The notes: generated by a model not told the origin, from the sequence alone. DNA of 64,000 nt from Bradyrhizobium sp. WSM471 (GCF_000244915.1 NZ_CM001442.1:6262001-6326000); one strand, 5' to 3'; positions 6,684 through 14,793 are shown, numbered from the stretch's first letter. Numbers and translations: made by a program.

Positions 6684-7775
6684 ATGAAAGCTTCTTGCGC
6701 GGCGCTGTCAGCCATCCTGTTCTCCGTCTCGTTGGCGGCCATCTCGACATCCGCATGGGCGGCCGATTATCCGGCGCCGAAGCAGGGCGACTGGATTGCC
6801 AGGGATTTCAAGTTCCACACCGGCGAGACCATGCCGGAGCTGAAGCTGCACTACACCACCGTGGGTGAGCCGAGCGGCCAACCGGTCCTGGTGCTGCACG
6901 GCACCGGCGGCTCGGGCGCGAGCATGCTGTCATCAGCCTTTGCCGGCGAGCTGTTCGGCGCGGGGCAGCCACTCGATGCCTCCAAATATTACATCATCAT
7001 CCCCGACAATATCGGTCATGGCAAATCGTCAAAACCGTCCGACGGGATGAAGATGAGCTTCCCGAAATACGATTACGAGGACATGGTCGAAGCCCAGTAT
7101 CGCCTGGTGACGGAAGGGCTCGGGGTCAAGCACCTGCGGCTCATCATCGGCAATTCGATGGGCGGCATGCACACCTGGCTGTGGGGCGAGAAATACCCGA
7201 TGGCGATGGACGCGCTGATCCCGATGGCCTCGCAGCCGACCGAAATGGCGTCACGCAACTGGATGCTGCGGCGGATCATGCTCGACACCATCCGCAGCGA
7301 CCCCGACTACAACGGCGGCAATTACACCGGCCAGCCGCGCATGATGAAATACGCCATCACCGCCTACGGCATCGCGAGCATCGGTGGAACGCTGGCCTAT
7401 CAATCGCAGGCGCCGACGGCGGCCAAGGCCGACAAGATCGTCGACGAGCGACTGGCCATGCCGATCGCGGCAGATGCCAACGACTTCGTCTACCAGTGGG
7501 AGTCCTCGCATGACTACAACGCCGGCGAGAAGCTGGAGGCCATCGAGGCGTCGCTGCTGCTGATCAATTCCGCCGACGACGAACGCAACCCGCCTGAGAC
7601 CGGCATCACGGACGCTGCGATGACGCGGGTCAAGAACGGCAAGCTGTATCTCATCCCGGCAAGCACGGAGACGCGCGGCCACGGCACCACCGGGAACGCC
7701 AAATTTTACAGCGAGCAGGTCCGGCAGTTTCTGCAAGCCGCGCCGCAGCAAACGATCGAATCTGCGCGCCGCTGA
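6684..7775 (+). CDS. exported alpha/beta hydrolase, homoserine O-acetyltransferase (MetX)-like
   Basis: A 363-aa protein with a signal peptide cleaved near SAWAA (residue 27). The fold is an alpha/beta hydrolase of the MetX-like group: HGTGGSG forms the oxyanion region, GNSMGG carries the nucleophile Ser158, the acid is in NSADDERNP (about D298) and the base is H333 in RGHGTTG. True MetX is cytoplasmic and makes O-acetylhomoserine. The export signal here suggests a periplasmic esterase or acyltransferase instead. ATG 6684 has a GGGGGA site. It forms its own unit; the substrate is unknown. Confidence 0.82.
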   Translation: MKASCAALSAILFSVSLAAISTSAWAADYPAPKQGDWIARDFKFHTGETMPELKLHYTTVGEPSGQPVLVLHGTGGSGASMLSSAFAGELFGAGQPLDASKYYIIIPDNIGHGKSSKPSDGMKMSFPKYDYEDMVEAQYRLVTEGLGVKHLRLIIGNSMGGMHTWLWGEKYPMAMDALIPMASQPTEMASRNWMLRRIMLDTIRSDPDYNGGNYTGQPRMMKYAITAYGIASIGGTLAYQSQAPTAAKADKIVDERLAMPIAADANDFVYQWESSHDYNAGEKLEAIEASLLLINSADDERNPPETGITDAAMTRVKNGKLYLIPASTETRGHGTTGNAKFYSEQVRQFLQAAPQQTIESARR

Positions 7776-7919
7776 TTTTGCATCGCATCAAGGGCCATCT
7801 ACCCGCATATTATTTGAGCATGCATTAGGCTGACGGCTCGGGCTTAATCGCATCGATATACGAATCGACGCGCGGGACAATCGCGCACCAATGGCACGAC
7901 ACGCGATGAGGAGAATCGC

Positions 7920-8264
7920 ATGCACAGGCTCGTACTGTGCGTTTGGCTGGCCGCGCTGACAAGCGCCGCGTTCGCGTTCGACAACGGGCAATATGATCAC
8001 GTCCCGCCCGACATCCGCGCCTGGTTCAAGAGCGTGATCGCACCGAACGGCGTACCCTGCTGCGACGTCTCCGACGGCCATCGCACCGAGTACGACGTGC
8101 GCAGCGGTGCCTATTGGGTGCCGATCGAGGGACAATGGATGGAGGTGCCCGAGCGCGCCGTCATCCGCGACCGCGGCAATCCGGTCGGCGAGGCCGTGGT
8201 GTGGTACGTCCATCACCGCGGCGCCATCATCATCAGTTGCTTCGTGCCGGCCGATGCGGTGTAG
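7920..8264 (+). CDS. exported protein of unknown function
   Basis: A 114-aa protein with a clear signal peptide (residues 1-19, cleavage after AFA). The mature ~95 residues contain an adjacent cysteine pair in VPCCDVSDGH and a single C-terminal cysteine (ISCFVP). The CCDVSDGHRTE segment and the following GAYWVPIEGQWMEVPE read like a conserved small bradyrhizobial secreted family that I have seen annotated only as hypothetical. ATG 7920 has GAGGAGA upstream. The paired cysteines could bind metal or form a disulfide. The next gene is a DoxX-like membrane protein. Confidence 0.72.
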   Translation: MHRLVLCVWLAALTSAAFAFDNGQYDHVPPDIRAWFKSVIAPNGVPCCDVSDGHRTEYDVRSGAYWVPIEGQWMEVPERAVIRDRGNPVGEAVVWYVHHRGAIIISCFVPADAV

Positions 8265-8305
8265 CGCGCGGTAGCGCCTCGGCGCCGCGCGTGCTAGTTC
8301 GGCCG

Positions 8306-8719
8306 ATGGCTCCTGCGAACGACAGAACGCGCGCTGTGATGCGCCTTGTGCTGGCAGCGTTTTACATCGCGGCCGGCATCGCGCATCTCCTGGCCCCCGA
8401 CAAGCTGCTTGCGATCACGCCGGCCTGGGTTCCGTTTGCAACACAGCTGATCCTCATCACTGGCGTATGCGAGATCGCGGGCGCGATTGCGCTGGTGACG
8501 AAGCCTCTGCGCTGGTGGGCGGGCGTTGCGCTCGCGCTCTATGCGCTTTGCGTGTGGCCGGCAAACATCAAGCATGCCCTGCAGGGCATCGACCTTCCAC
8601 CCGTCCCCAACAGCTGGCTCTACCACGGACCGCGGCTGGCGCTGCAGCCAATCCTGATCTGGTGGGCTCTGTATTGCGCTGGCGTGATCGACTGGCCGTG
8701 GCGGCGACAAGGGGCATAG
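8306..8719 (+). CDS. DoxX family membrane protein
   Basis: A 137-aa protein with four hydrophobic helices (AAFYIAAGIAHLLAP, FATQLILITGVCEIAGAIALVT, WWAGVALALYALCVWPANI, and LQPILIWWALYCAGVI), the DoxX layout. The AGIAHLLAPDKL segment is typical. DoxX-type proteins are inner-membrane proteins linked in some species to quinone or thiol redox metabolism; nothing here fixes the role. The start is uncertain: ATG 8306 and ATG 8339 both lack a good ribosome site, and the latter begins directly at the first helix (126 aa). It is 41 bases after the preceding gene and may be co-transcribed. Confidence 0.75.
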   Translation: MAPANDRTRAVMRLVLAAFYIAAGIAHLLAPDKLLAITPAWVPFATQLILITGVCEIAGAIALVTKPLRWWAGVALALYALCVWPANIKHALQGIDLPPVPNSWLYHGPRLALQPILIWWALYCAGVIDWPWRRQGA

Positions 8720-8769
8720 CGATCGGGCCGAGAGGTGATATTCTCAGGCATTCCACCAGGGAGACCTTC

Positions 8770-9372
8770 GTGACTGATCTTTGCGCCGAAGACCTCGCCA
8801 CCATCTATGCCCAGCCGAGCCCGCGAGTGATCGCGAAAGCCCGCCCCGCAATCGATGCGCATGCGAAGAAATTCATCGAGATGTCGCCGTTCTGCGTGCT
8901 CGCGACATCGGGATCGGACGGCAGCGTCGATGCCTCACCACGCGGTGGCGGCGTTGGCTTCGTCCACGTCGCCGGCCCCAACCAGCTGCTGATGCCTGAT
9001 CGCTCCGGCAACAACCGGATCGACAGTTTCCGGAACGTCGTCGAGGGCTCGGGCTTCGTGCATCTGCTGTTCTTCGTCCCCGGCATCGACGAGACGCTGC
9101 GCGTCGGCGGCCGCGGCACGCTGTCGGCCGATCCCGACCTGCTCGCCTCGATGGTGGAGTTTGGCAAGTCGCCGCGCGCGGTGCTGAACATCGCCGTCAG
9201 CGAAGTCTATTTCCACTGCGGCAAGGCCCTGATGCGCTCGAAGCTGTGGTCATCCGAGAAGGTGCCGCGCTCGGTGATGCCGAGCATCGTCGAGGTGGTC
9301 CACGAGCAGACCGGCCTTGGTGAGCCGCAGAGTCAGGACGTGGTGGAAGCGCTCTACAAGACGCAGCTATAG
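8770..9372 (+). CDS. pyridoxamine 5'-phosphate oxidase-like FMN-binding protein
   Basis: A 200-aa protein starting at GTG 8770, with a perfect AGGGAG six bases upstream; the much longer in-frame extension overlaps the DoxX gene and is rejected. The split-barrel FMN fold is shown by FCVLATSGSDGSVDASPRGG (residues ~40-60), PDRSGNNRIDSFRNV, and the GRG and WSS segments near the end. It resembles the PPOX-type flavoproteins of ~200 aa known from many proteobacteria and mycobacteria, not the PdxH vitamin B6 enzyme. It probably performs FMN- or F420-like redox chemistry on an unknown substrate. Repeats follow. Confidence 0.85.
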   Translation: MTDLCAEDLATIYAQPSPRVIAKARPAIDAHAKKFIEMSPFCVLATSGSDGSVDASPRGGGVGFVHVAGPNQLLMPDRSGNNRIDSFRNVVEGSGFVHLLFFVPGIDETLRVGGRGTLSADPDLLASMVEFGKSPRAVLNIAVSEVYFHCGKALMRSKLWSSEKVPRSVMPSIVEVVHEQTGLGEPQSQDVVEALYKTQL

Positions 9373-9397
9373 CCGGGCTTTCCGACCGCGCACGGCC

Positions 9398-9465
9398 GTC
9401 ATGCCGTGGGCTTGTCCCGGGCATCCGGGTAGCACGTGGATGGCCGGGACAAGCCCGGCCATGAC
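9398..9465. repeat. intergenic inverted repeat, family C, copy 1
   Basis: GTCATGCCGTGGGCTTGTCC pairs with the right part GGGACAAGCCCGGCCATGAC, forming a long imperfect hairpin. It sits between the convergent PPOX-like and bfr genes, where it may serve as a bidirectional terminator. A longer relative is at 20678-20786. Confidence 0.75.
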
Positions 9466-9490
9466 GAATGGAGAGTGCGGAGTTAGGGGC

Positions 9491-9979
9491 CTAATGTCCC
9501 TCGCCCTCGAGCCCGCCGACGTGCTTCTGGGTGTAGAGCTCGAGGCCGATGCGGCCGATCAGGTCGAGCTGGGTCTCGAGGAAGTCGATGTGGTGCTCCT
9601 CGTCGCTCATCAGCTTCTCGAACAGGTCGCGCGTGACGTAGTCCTTGACGCTATGACAGTAGGTCGCCGCTTCCTGGTAGAGCGCCCGCGCGCTCATCTC
9701 GGCGGCGAGATCGCACTCGATGATCTCCTTGACGTTCTGGCCGATACGCAAGGGATCGAGCACCTGCATGTTCGGGAAGCCGTCGAAGAACAGGATCCGC
9801 TCGGTGAGCTTGTCGGCGTGCTCCATCTCCTCGATGGACTCCTTGCGCCAGACCTTGGACATGTCCCGCAGGCCCCAATTGTCGAGGAAGCGGTAGTGCA
9901 GCCAGTACTGGTTGATCGCAGTCAGCTCGTGACGCAGTGCCTTGTTGAGATAGTCGATAACTTTTGCGTCGCCCTGCAT
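9491..9979 (-). CDS. bfr: bacterioferritin
   Basis: A 162-aa protein of normal length. All ferroxidase ligands are present: E18, E51, H54, E94, E127 and H130. The haem-ligating Met is at residue 52, which marks a true haem-binding bacterioferritin rather than a ferritin. Twenty-four subunits form a cytoplasmic shell that oxidises Fe(II) and stores ferric mineral. It lies downstream of bfd on the same strand with 132 bases between, and that gap holds a perfect Irr-type iron control element, so transcription should be repressed by Irr when iron or haem is low. Iron release needs the ferredoxin Bfd, encoded next door. Confidence 0.97.
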   Translation of the reverse strand: MQGDAKVIDYLNKALRHELTAINQYWLHYRFLDNWGLRDMSKVWRKESIEEMEHADKLTERILFFDGFPNMQVLDPLRIGQNVKEIIECDLAAEMSARALYQEAATYCHSVKDYVTRDLFEKLMSDEEHHIDFLETQLDLIGRIGLELYTQKHVGGLEGEGH

Positions 9980-10021
9980 GGTTCACTCCAGCTCTTGCAG
10001 TCCAAATCGGCCGTAAACCGA

Positions 10022-10040
10022 ATTTAGAACGCTTCTAAAT
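10022..10040 (-). promoter_or_regulatory. Irr-type iron control element (ICE) upstream of bfr
   Basis: ATTTAGAACGCTTCTAAAT is a perfect inverted repeat of ATTTAGAA around a three-base centre, matching the TTTAGAA-N3-TTCTAAA pattern bound by Irr in Bradyrhizobium. It is 43 bases upstream of the bfr start codon, a position expected for repression. Confidence 0.85.
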
Positions 10041-10111
10041 GAGTTTAAAGACTGGGACAACCGGCTACGGGGACGCAGCCGGGGAAAAGCTCAGCCAGGT
10101 TGCGGAAGATT

Positions 10112-10384
10112 TCAGCAGGCCGCGAGGGCAAACTCGGCCGGCTGGGCCGTCTCGTCATTGGCGGCCACACTGTGATTGTGCGGACAGCCGGAGCAGCAGG
10201 ACGTGGCACAGGGGCCGAGCGCTTCGTCGATAATGGTCTTGATCGTCCGGGCGCAGCGGCCGCATTCGGCGCTACAGCCGAGACAGCCATAGACCTGCTT
10301 GGCGTGGCGCACGGCGTCGTCGGACTCGGCGACGGCGGCGCGGATGTCGTCATCGCTCAGCACGTTACAGGAACAAACGATCAT
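10112..10384 (-). CDS. bfd: bacterioferritin-associated ferredoxin with cysteine-rich C-terminal extension
   Basis: A 90-aa protein. The BFD [2Fe-2S] fold is shown by C4-x-C6 near the start and C41-x-x-C44 (ECGRC). This small ferredoxin docks on bacterioferritin and passes electrons to reduce and mobilise stored iron; bfr lies directly downstream. The usual protein is ~65-75 aa. Here there are two extra cysteines before the second ligand pair (C34, C37) and a tail with C59, C63, C64, C67 and a terminal C90, plus a PHNH motif. The tail could bind another metal or be under redox control; that is inference. Degenerate ICE-like sites lie upstream. Confidence 0.93.
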   Translation of the reverse strand: MIVCSCNVLSDDDIRAAVAESDDAVRHAKQVYGCLGCSAECGRCARTIKTIIDEALGPCATSCCSGCPHNHSVAANDETAQPAEFALAAC

Positions 10385-10461
10385 GGAAGCGGCAGGCCCT
10401 TTGGTGATGCGCCATCATCGATATTTAAGGGGCCGGCCGGATGCAAAAGGAAAAAGCGGAA

Positions 10462-10478
10462 TTTGAAGCTATTCCAAA
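10462..10478 (-). promoter_or_regulatory. degenerate ICE-like inverted repeat upstream of bfd
   Basis: TTTGAAGCTATTCCAAA keeps the outer TTT/AAA and dyad form of the Irr element but matches the strict consensus at only about 10 of 14 arm positions. It lies 78-94 bases upstream of the bfd ATG. Weak evidence on its own; support comes from the functional link to bfr. Confidence 0.35.
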
Positions 10479-10494
10479 CTGGCCCCGTAAACAG

Positions 10495-10511
10495 CCTAGA
10501 ACGGCTCTAAA
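10495..10511 (-). promoter_or_regulatory. degenerate ICE-like inverted repeat upstream of bfd
   Basis: CCTAGAACGGCTCTAAA matches the TTTAGAA-N3-TTCTAAA pattern at 11 of 14 arm positions and sits 111-127 bases upstream of the bfd ATG, near the site at 10462. Two weak sites together are more suggestive than either alone. Confidence 0.4.
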
Positions 10512-10545
10512 ATAGCGCTTTGCGCTGGATCAAGATGCGGTGGAT

Positions 10546-10845
10546 CTAGTCGCCGCCGCCTCCTCCACCATCGCCGCCGCCCCCGCAATCTCCGCCACTA
10601 CTGCCGCTATCGCTGCTGGAGCAGTTGCCGCCGTCGGCCGCGCTGCCGGAACTATCGCTGGAAAACCAGCTCCCCAACGAGAAGCCGTCGCTCGAGCCGG
10701 TGGCGGTCTCGCCACCGCTATTGCCGCCGGCCTCGGCGCGGGAGCGCCGCTGGCCGCGGTTCTGGAGATGGGTGATCCAGCCGTAGCCGATCGCGGAGAC
10801 GATCCCGGCAGCGATCAATGCATTTATCATCGCGTTGCCCACCAT
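10546..10845 (-). CDS. membrane-anchored Gly/Ser-rich protein
   Basis: A 99-aa protein from ATG 10845, just after a GGGGAGG site; GTG 10848 and ATG 10830 are alternatives. Residues ~5-20 (NAMINALIAAGIVSAIGYGW) form one membrane helix or uncleaved signal. The remainder is low complexity: serine- and glycine-rich blocks with repeated SSDSSG and SSG units, single cysteines in GGNCSSS and GGDCGGG, ending in a run of glycines and aspartates. No catalytic domain is visible. It could be a surface or scaffold protein. It lies between the iron-storage genes and the exported glycine-zipper proteins, and is transcribed toward bfd. Confidence 0.6.
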   Translation of the reverse strand: MVGNAMINALIAAGIVSAIGYGWITHLQNRGQRRSRAEAGGNSGGETATGSSDGFSLGSWFSSDSSGSAADGGNCSSSDSGSSGGDCGGGGDGGGGGGD

Positions 10846-10979
10846 CACCCTCCCCTGGCTGAGCTGCGGTCCATGTTAATTGGTCGCCCCTGGCAAAGGT
10901 GCCGTTCATTGATCATTCAAACGAAATATGGAACTTTACCCTCAAGAGTTCCCGCGTGTTTTGTTCGAAAGGTCTGCCA

Positions 10980-11324
10980 ATGAAGAAGTCGCTCCTGGCA
11001 ATCGCTGCCGTCGCCGCTGTGGCCCTTAGCGCCGCTACACCAGCCCAGGCGCAACGCGGCGTCGCCGCGGGCGTGGCGGCGGGGATCATCGGCGGCGCCA
11101 TTGTCGGTGGGGCGCTGGCCTCTCCGTACTATTACGGGCCCGGCCCTGGCCCCGGCTACGCATATGGTCCCGGATATGGCCCCGGCTACTATCCGCCGCG
11201 CTACTATGCGCCGGGCCCGGGCTATGTCGCGGACGACTATTACGGCAACGGCTGCGTCTGGCAGAAGCAGCGCTTCTGGGACGGTTATGCCTGGCGCGTC
11301 CGCCGCGCCAGAGTCTGCGGCTGA
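10980..11324 (+). CDS. exported glycine-zipper protein, first of a paralogous pair
   Basis: A 114-aa protein with a signal peptide (residues 1-25, cleavage after AQA). Next comes a glycine zipper (GVAAGIIGGAIVGGAL), which can insert in or associate with membranes, then a low-complexity PG/Y stretch (repeated GPGYGPG units), and a C-terminal module of ~25 residues with CVWQKQRFWDGYAWRVRRARVC. The paired cysteines of that module probably form a disulfide. ATG 10980 is used; the upstream ORF extension has no ribosome site. The gene at 11537 repeats the layout with a shorter middle. Function unknown. Confidence 0.8.
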   Translation: MKKSLLAIAAVAAVALSAATPAQAQRGVAAGVAAGIIGGAIVGGALASPYYYGPGPGPGYAYGPGYGPGYYPPRYYAPGPGYVADDYYGNGCVWQKQRFWDGYAWRVRRARVCG

Positions 11325-11536
11325 AGTCGCTGCAAGCCGGTTCATTCCAGATGCGCCGTTCATCCAGGGGCCTGAAAAAGACCGCTTTTTCTCGTCACAG
11401 CTCCGTGTGCGTTTACCGCGGATTGACCATTTGCGCGCTTCCTAGCTGCAAGGCCAATTCCATCAGAGTCTGCGTGAACCTTTGAACCCCGGACGCTCCT
11501 AACAAGGAGCATCCATCTCTCAGGAGAGCCAAGAGT

Positions 11537-11821
11537 ATGAAGAAGACTTTAGTTGCCGCCCTCACGGTTGCGACGATCGCCGGTTCGCTGGTGACCGCCA
11601 CGCCGTCCGCCCAGGCCCATGACGGCGTCGGCGTCGGCATCGCAGCCGGCCTGATCGGCGGCGCGATCGTCGGCGGTGCCATCGCATCGAGCCGTCCCGC
11701 CTATGGTGGACCGGTTTACGTGGCCGAGCCCGGCCCGCCGCCCCCGCCCTGCTATTGGCAGCGCCAGCGCTACTGGGACGGCTACGGCTGGACCGTCCGC
11801 CCGGTTCGCGTTTGCTACTGA
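11537..11821 (+). CDS. exported glycine-zipper protein, second of a paralogous pair
   Basis: A 94-aa protein with a signal peptide (cleavage after AQA near residue 27). The glycine zipper GIAAGLIGGAIVGGAI is nearly identical to that of the protein at 10980. A short proline run (GPPPPPC) follows, and the end module is CYWQRQRYWDGYGWTVRPVRVC. ATG 11537 follows CAGGAGAG. It shares the W-D-G-Y-x-W-x-V-R core with its paralog, which supports a conserved extracytoplasmic module. A clear terminator follows at 11857. The gap of 212 bases before it suggests it has its own promoter. Confidence 0.82.
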   Translation: MKKTLVAALTVATIAGSLVTATPSAQAHDGVGVGIAAGLIGGAIVGGAIASSRPAYGGPVYVAEPGPPPPPCYWQRQRYWDGYGWTVRPVRVCY

Positions 11822-11832
11822 TCTGATCGCAT

Positions 11833-11848
11833 GGCGCTCATGAGCGCC
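11833..11848. repeat. 16-bp perfect palindrome
   Basis: GGCGCTCATGAGCGCC is a perfect palindrome lying 11 bases past the stop codon and 8 bases before the terminator stem. It could form a second hairpin in the 3' end of the mRNA. Confidence 0.6.
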
Positions 11849-11856
11849 GCGATCGA

Positions 11857-11893
11857 AGCCCGGCCGAGCACCTCGGCCGGGCTTTTTCTTTTA
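11857..11893 (+). terminator. Rho-independent terminator
   Basis: A perfect 12-bp stem (AGCCCGGCCGAG at 11857-11868 with CTCGGCCGGGCT at 11872-11883, loop CAC) is followed by TTTTCTTTT. It ends the exported-protein transcript and faces the 3' end of the lytic transglycosylase gene. Confidence 0.9.
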
Positions 11894-11909
11894 GCTGGCC
11901 CTGCAGCAG

Positions 11910-13136
11910 TTATCGCGTCGCCTGGATCGAGCGCAGCACCTCTTCGCTCGGCCAGCAATCGACCTTGAGCCCTGCCGACTTCTGGTAGGCGCCGAGCGCA
12001 GCGCGCGTCTGCATGCCGGCCTTGCCGTCTATCTTGTCCTTGTAGAATCCGACGCGTGTGAGCCCGCGCTGCATCGCCTCGACGTCCTTGGTTCGCAATT
12101 GCTTCGAGGCAGACCACGGCGTCGCGAACGGTTGCGGGCTCGTCATGCGGTCGGCGAGATGGCCGACGAACAGCACGTAGAGATCGGAGAAATTGTATTC
12201 CTTGATCACGAAGTAGTTCTTCGTGGTCAGGAAGGACGGGCCGTAGATGCCTTCCGGTTGCAGCAGCGAAGCCGGCTGTGCCTGCTCGGCGGCGGTGAGC
12301 TTTTGTCCGCGCACCGGCACAAAGCCTTCGCGCAGCCACTGGCCGATCGGCTTCGTCACCTCGGGCACGCCGACGGTGCAATCGACCTTGGCCGGTGCCT
12401 GCACCTCGTAAGCCCAGCGTACGCCGCTCTGCCAACCCTTGTTGACGAGCTGCTGGGCGGCGGATGCCAGCGCATCCGGCACCGAGTGCCAGATGTCGAT
12501 GCGGCCGTCACGATCGAAATCGACGCCGTGCTTGTAATATTCGGACGGCAGGAATTGCGTGAGCCCGGTCGCGCCGGCCCAGGACGAGCGCATGTCCTTG
12601 CGTGTCACCACGCCGTCGCCGAGAATTTTGAGCGAGAGGATGAACTCGTTGCGATAGGTGTCCTTGCGGCGGCCCACATAGGCCTGCGTCGCCAGCACGC
12701 GGACGAGATCGTAAGGCAACGTATAACGGCCGTAGTCGGTCTCACGGCCCCAGATCGCCAGCATGACGGTGGCGGGCACGCCGGAGCTTTTCTCGATCTC
12801 GGTCAGGGCCTGACGATATTTTTGCAGCAGCCGCTGCCCCTCGCCCGCAAGCCGCGCGATCGAGGCCTCCCTGACATAGTCGGCCGGCACCTGCACGAAC
12901 TCGGCCTGCGACGGCGCCCCGGTCGCGGGCCGCCCCGGCAGGATCAGATCGGGCAGCTTGTAATCAGGCTCGAGCCCACGCGTCTCTCGCTCGAACGTCG
13001 CGCGCGACACGCCGGCGGCCTCCGCCTCCGGCCAGAGCGAGGCGATGAACTGCGTGAAGGCGGCGTCGGCGGCGCGGGCGGGCGACAGGCCGCAGGTGAT
13101 CATGATCACCGCAGCTACGAGCACTCGCCGCATCAT
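11910..13136 (-). CDS. lytic murein transglycosylase (MltB family) with C-terminal peptidoglycan-binding domain
   Basis: A 408-aa protein with a signal peptide (residues 1-23, cleavage after ARA). The catalytic SLT/MltB domain (~30-330) has the active-site glutamate E132 in WGRETDYGRY, plus the substrate-groove motif SSWAGATGLTQFLPSEYY. The last ~60 residues are a PG_binding_1 domain (MQRGLTRVGFYKDKIDGKAG). The enzyme cleaves peptidoglycan strands with formation of 1,6-anhydro-MurNAc, in the periplasm. The signal has a cysteine at position 15 but no convincing lipobox, so it is probably soluble. Its start lies 7 bases after ettA, so the two are probably co-transcribed. Confidence 0.92.
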   Translation of the reverse strand: MMRRVLVAAVIMITCGLSPARAADAAFTQFIASLWPEAEAAGVSRATFERETRGLEPDYKLPDLILPGRPATGAPSQAEFVQVPADYVREASIARLAGEGQRLLQKYRQALTEIEKSSGVPATVMLAIWGRETDYGRYTLPYDLVRVLATQAYVGRRKDTYRNEFILSLKILGDGVVTRKDMRSSWAGATGLTQFLPSEYYKHGVDFDRDGRIDIWHSVPDALASAAQQLVNKGWQSGVRWAYEVQAPAKVDCTVGVPEVTKPIGQWLREGFVPVRGQKLTAAEQAQPASLLQPEGIYGPSFLTTKNYFVIKEYNFSDLYVLFVGHLADRMTSPQPFATPWSASKQLRTKDVEAMQRGLTRVGFYKDKIDGKAGMQTRAALGAYQKSAGLKVDCWPSEEVLRSIQATR

Positions 13137-13143
13137 GCTGAGA

Positions 13144-14793
13144 TCACCGCGTCAGCTTCTTGTACTTCACCCGGTGCGGGATGATGCTGTCCTGGCCAAG
13201 CCGGCGCATCTTGTCCTTCTCGTAGTCCTGGAAGTTGCCCTCGAACCATTCGACATGGCTGTCGCCTTCGAAGGCCAGGATGTGGGTCGCGATGCGATCG
13301 AGGAACCAGCGATCATGGCTGATGATGACGGCGCAGCCGGCGAAATCTTCCAGAGCCTCTTCGAGCGCACGCAGTGTGTCGACGTCGAGGTCGTTGGTCG
13401 GCTCGTCGAGCAGCAGAACGTTGGCGCCGGATTTCAGCATTTTCGCAAGGTGCACGCGGTTGCGTTCACCGCCGGAGAGCGCGCCGACTTTCTTCTGCTG
13501 GTCGGCGCCCTTGAAGTTGAACGACGAACAATAGCCGCGTGAATTGACTTCCCTCTTGCCGAGCAGGATCAGCTCGTTGCCGCCGGAGATCTCCTCCCAC
13601 ACGTTCTTGCTGCCATCGAGTGCGTCGCGCGACTGGTCGACGTAACCGAGGTGAACGCTCTCGCCGACCGTGATGGTGCCCTTGTCCGGCTCTTCCTGCT
13701 TGGTGATCATCCTGAACAGCGTGGTCTTGCCGGCGCCGTTGGCGCCGATCACGCCGACGATACCGCCGGGCGGCAGCTTGAAAGTGAGATCCTCGATCAG
13801 CATGCGATCGCCGAAGCCTTTGCTGAGGCCTTCGAAATCGACCACGTTCTGACCTAGGCGCTCGGCCACTGGAATCGTGATCTGCGCGGTCTGTGTCTGC
13901 TTTTCGCTCGCCTGTTTCAACAGTTCGTCATAGCGCTGATAGCGCGCCTTGGATTTGGCCTGGCGGGCTTTCGGCGAGGACGCGATCCATTCCTGCTCGC
14001 GGGCCAGCGTCTTTTGATGCGCAGCGTCCTCGCGGCCCTCCTGCTCCAGCCGCTTCTGCTTCTGCTGCAGCCAGGACGAGTAATTGCCCTCGTAGGGGAT
14101 GCCCTTGCCGCGATCGAGCTCAAGGATCCAGCTCGTGACGTTGTCGAGGAAGTAGCGGTCATGGGTGACGATCAGGATCGCGCCGGGATAGTTGCGCAGA
14201 TGCCCTTCCAGCCACGACACCGACTCCGCATCGAGATGGTTGGTCGGCTCGTCCAGCAGCAGGAGCTCGGGCTGGTCGAGCAGCAGCTTGCACAGCGCGA
14301 CGCGGCGGCGCTCACCGCCGGAGAGTTTCGACACGTCGGCATCGTCGGGCGGACAGCGCAGCGCGTCCATGGCCTGGTCGACCTTGCTGTCGAGATCCCA
14401 GAGGCCCTGGGCCTCGATCTCGTCCTGCAGCTTGGTCATCTCGTCGGCGGTCTCCTCGGAGTAGTTCATCGCCAGCTCGTTGTAGCGATCGAGGATGGCC
14501 TTCTGCTTGGCGACGCCCAGCATGACGTTCTCGCGCACGCTGAGTGCCGGATCGAGATGCGGCTCCTGCTCGAGATAGCCGACGCGGGCGCCCTGGGCGA
14601 CCCAGGCCTCGCCGTTGTACTCCTTGTCGAGGCCAGCCATAATCTTGAGCAGCGTCGACTTGCCCGAGCCGTTGACACCGAGCACGCCGATCTTGGCGTC
14701 CGGATAGAACGACAGATGGATGTTATCGAGCACCTTCCGGGTCGGGTAGCTCTTGGTCAGGCCTTGCATGAAATAGATGAACTGGCGCGCCAT
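13144..14793 (-). CDS. ettA: energy-dependent translational throttle protein EttA (ABC-F)
   Basis: A 549-aa protein, close to the 555 aa of the E. coli protein. Two ABC domains without membrane spans: Walker [10 protein letters not shown] and GANGAGKTT, signatures LSGGERRR and LSGGERNR, and Walker [13 protein letters not shown] and [12 protein letters not shown]. EttA binds the ribosomal E site and gates the first elongation step according to the ATP/ADP ratio. The family-typical start [17 protein letters not shown] sets ATG 14793; the ORF runs 115 codons further upstream, but that part is not family sequence. The transglycosylase gene follows closely. Confidence 0.95.
   Translation of the reverse strand: MARQFIYFMQGLTKSYPTRKVLDNIHLSFYPDAKIGVLGVNGSGKSTLLKIMAGLDKEYNGEAWVAQGARVGYLEQEPHLDPALSVRENVMLGVAKQKAILDRYNELAMNYSEETADEMTKLQDEIEAQGLWDLDSKVDQAMDALRCPPDDADVSKLSGGERRRVALCKLLLDQPELLLLDEPTNHLDAESVSWLEGHLRNYPGAILIVTHDRYFLDNVTSWILELDRGKGIPYEGNYSSWLQQKQKRLEQEGREDAAHQKTLAREQEWIASSPKARQAKSKARYQRYDELLKQASEKQTQTAQITIPVAERLGQNVVDFEGLSKGFGDRMLIEDLTFKLPPGGIVGVIGANGAGKTTLFRMITKQEEPDKGTITVGESVHLGYVDQSRDALDGSKNVWEEISGGNELILLGKREVNSRGYCSSFNFKGADQQKKVGALSGGERNRVHLAKMLKSGANVLLLDEPTNDLDVDTLRALEEALEDFAGCAVIISHDRWFLDRIATHILAFEGDSHVEWFEGNFQDYEKDKMRRLGQDSIIPHRVKYKKLTR

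Noticed and set aside
6684..7775. True homoserine O-acetyltransferase (metX)
   Set aside because: The signal peptide places it outside the cytoplasm and there is no methionine-pathway context, so only the fold family is reported.
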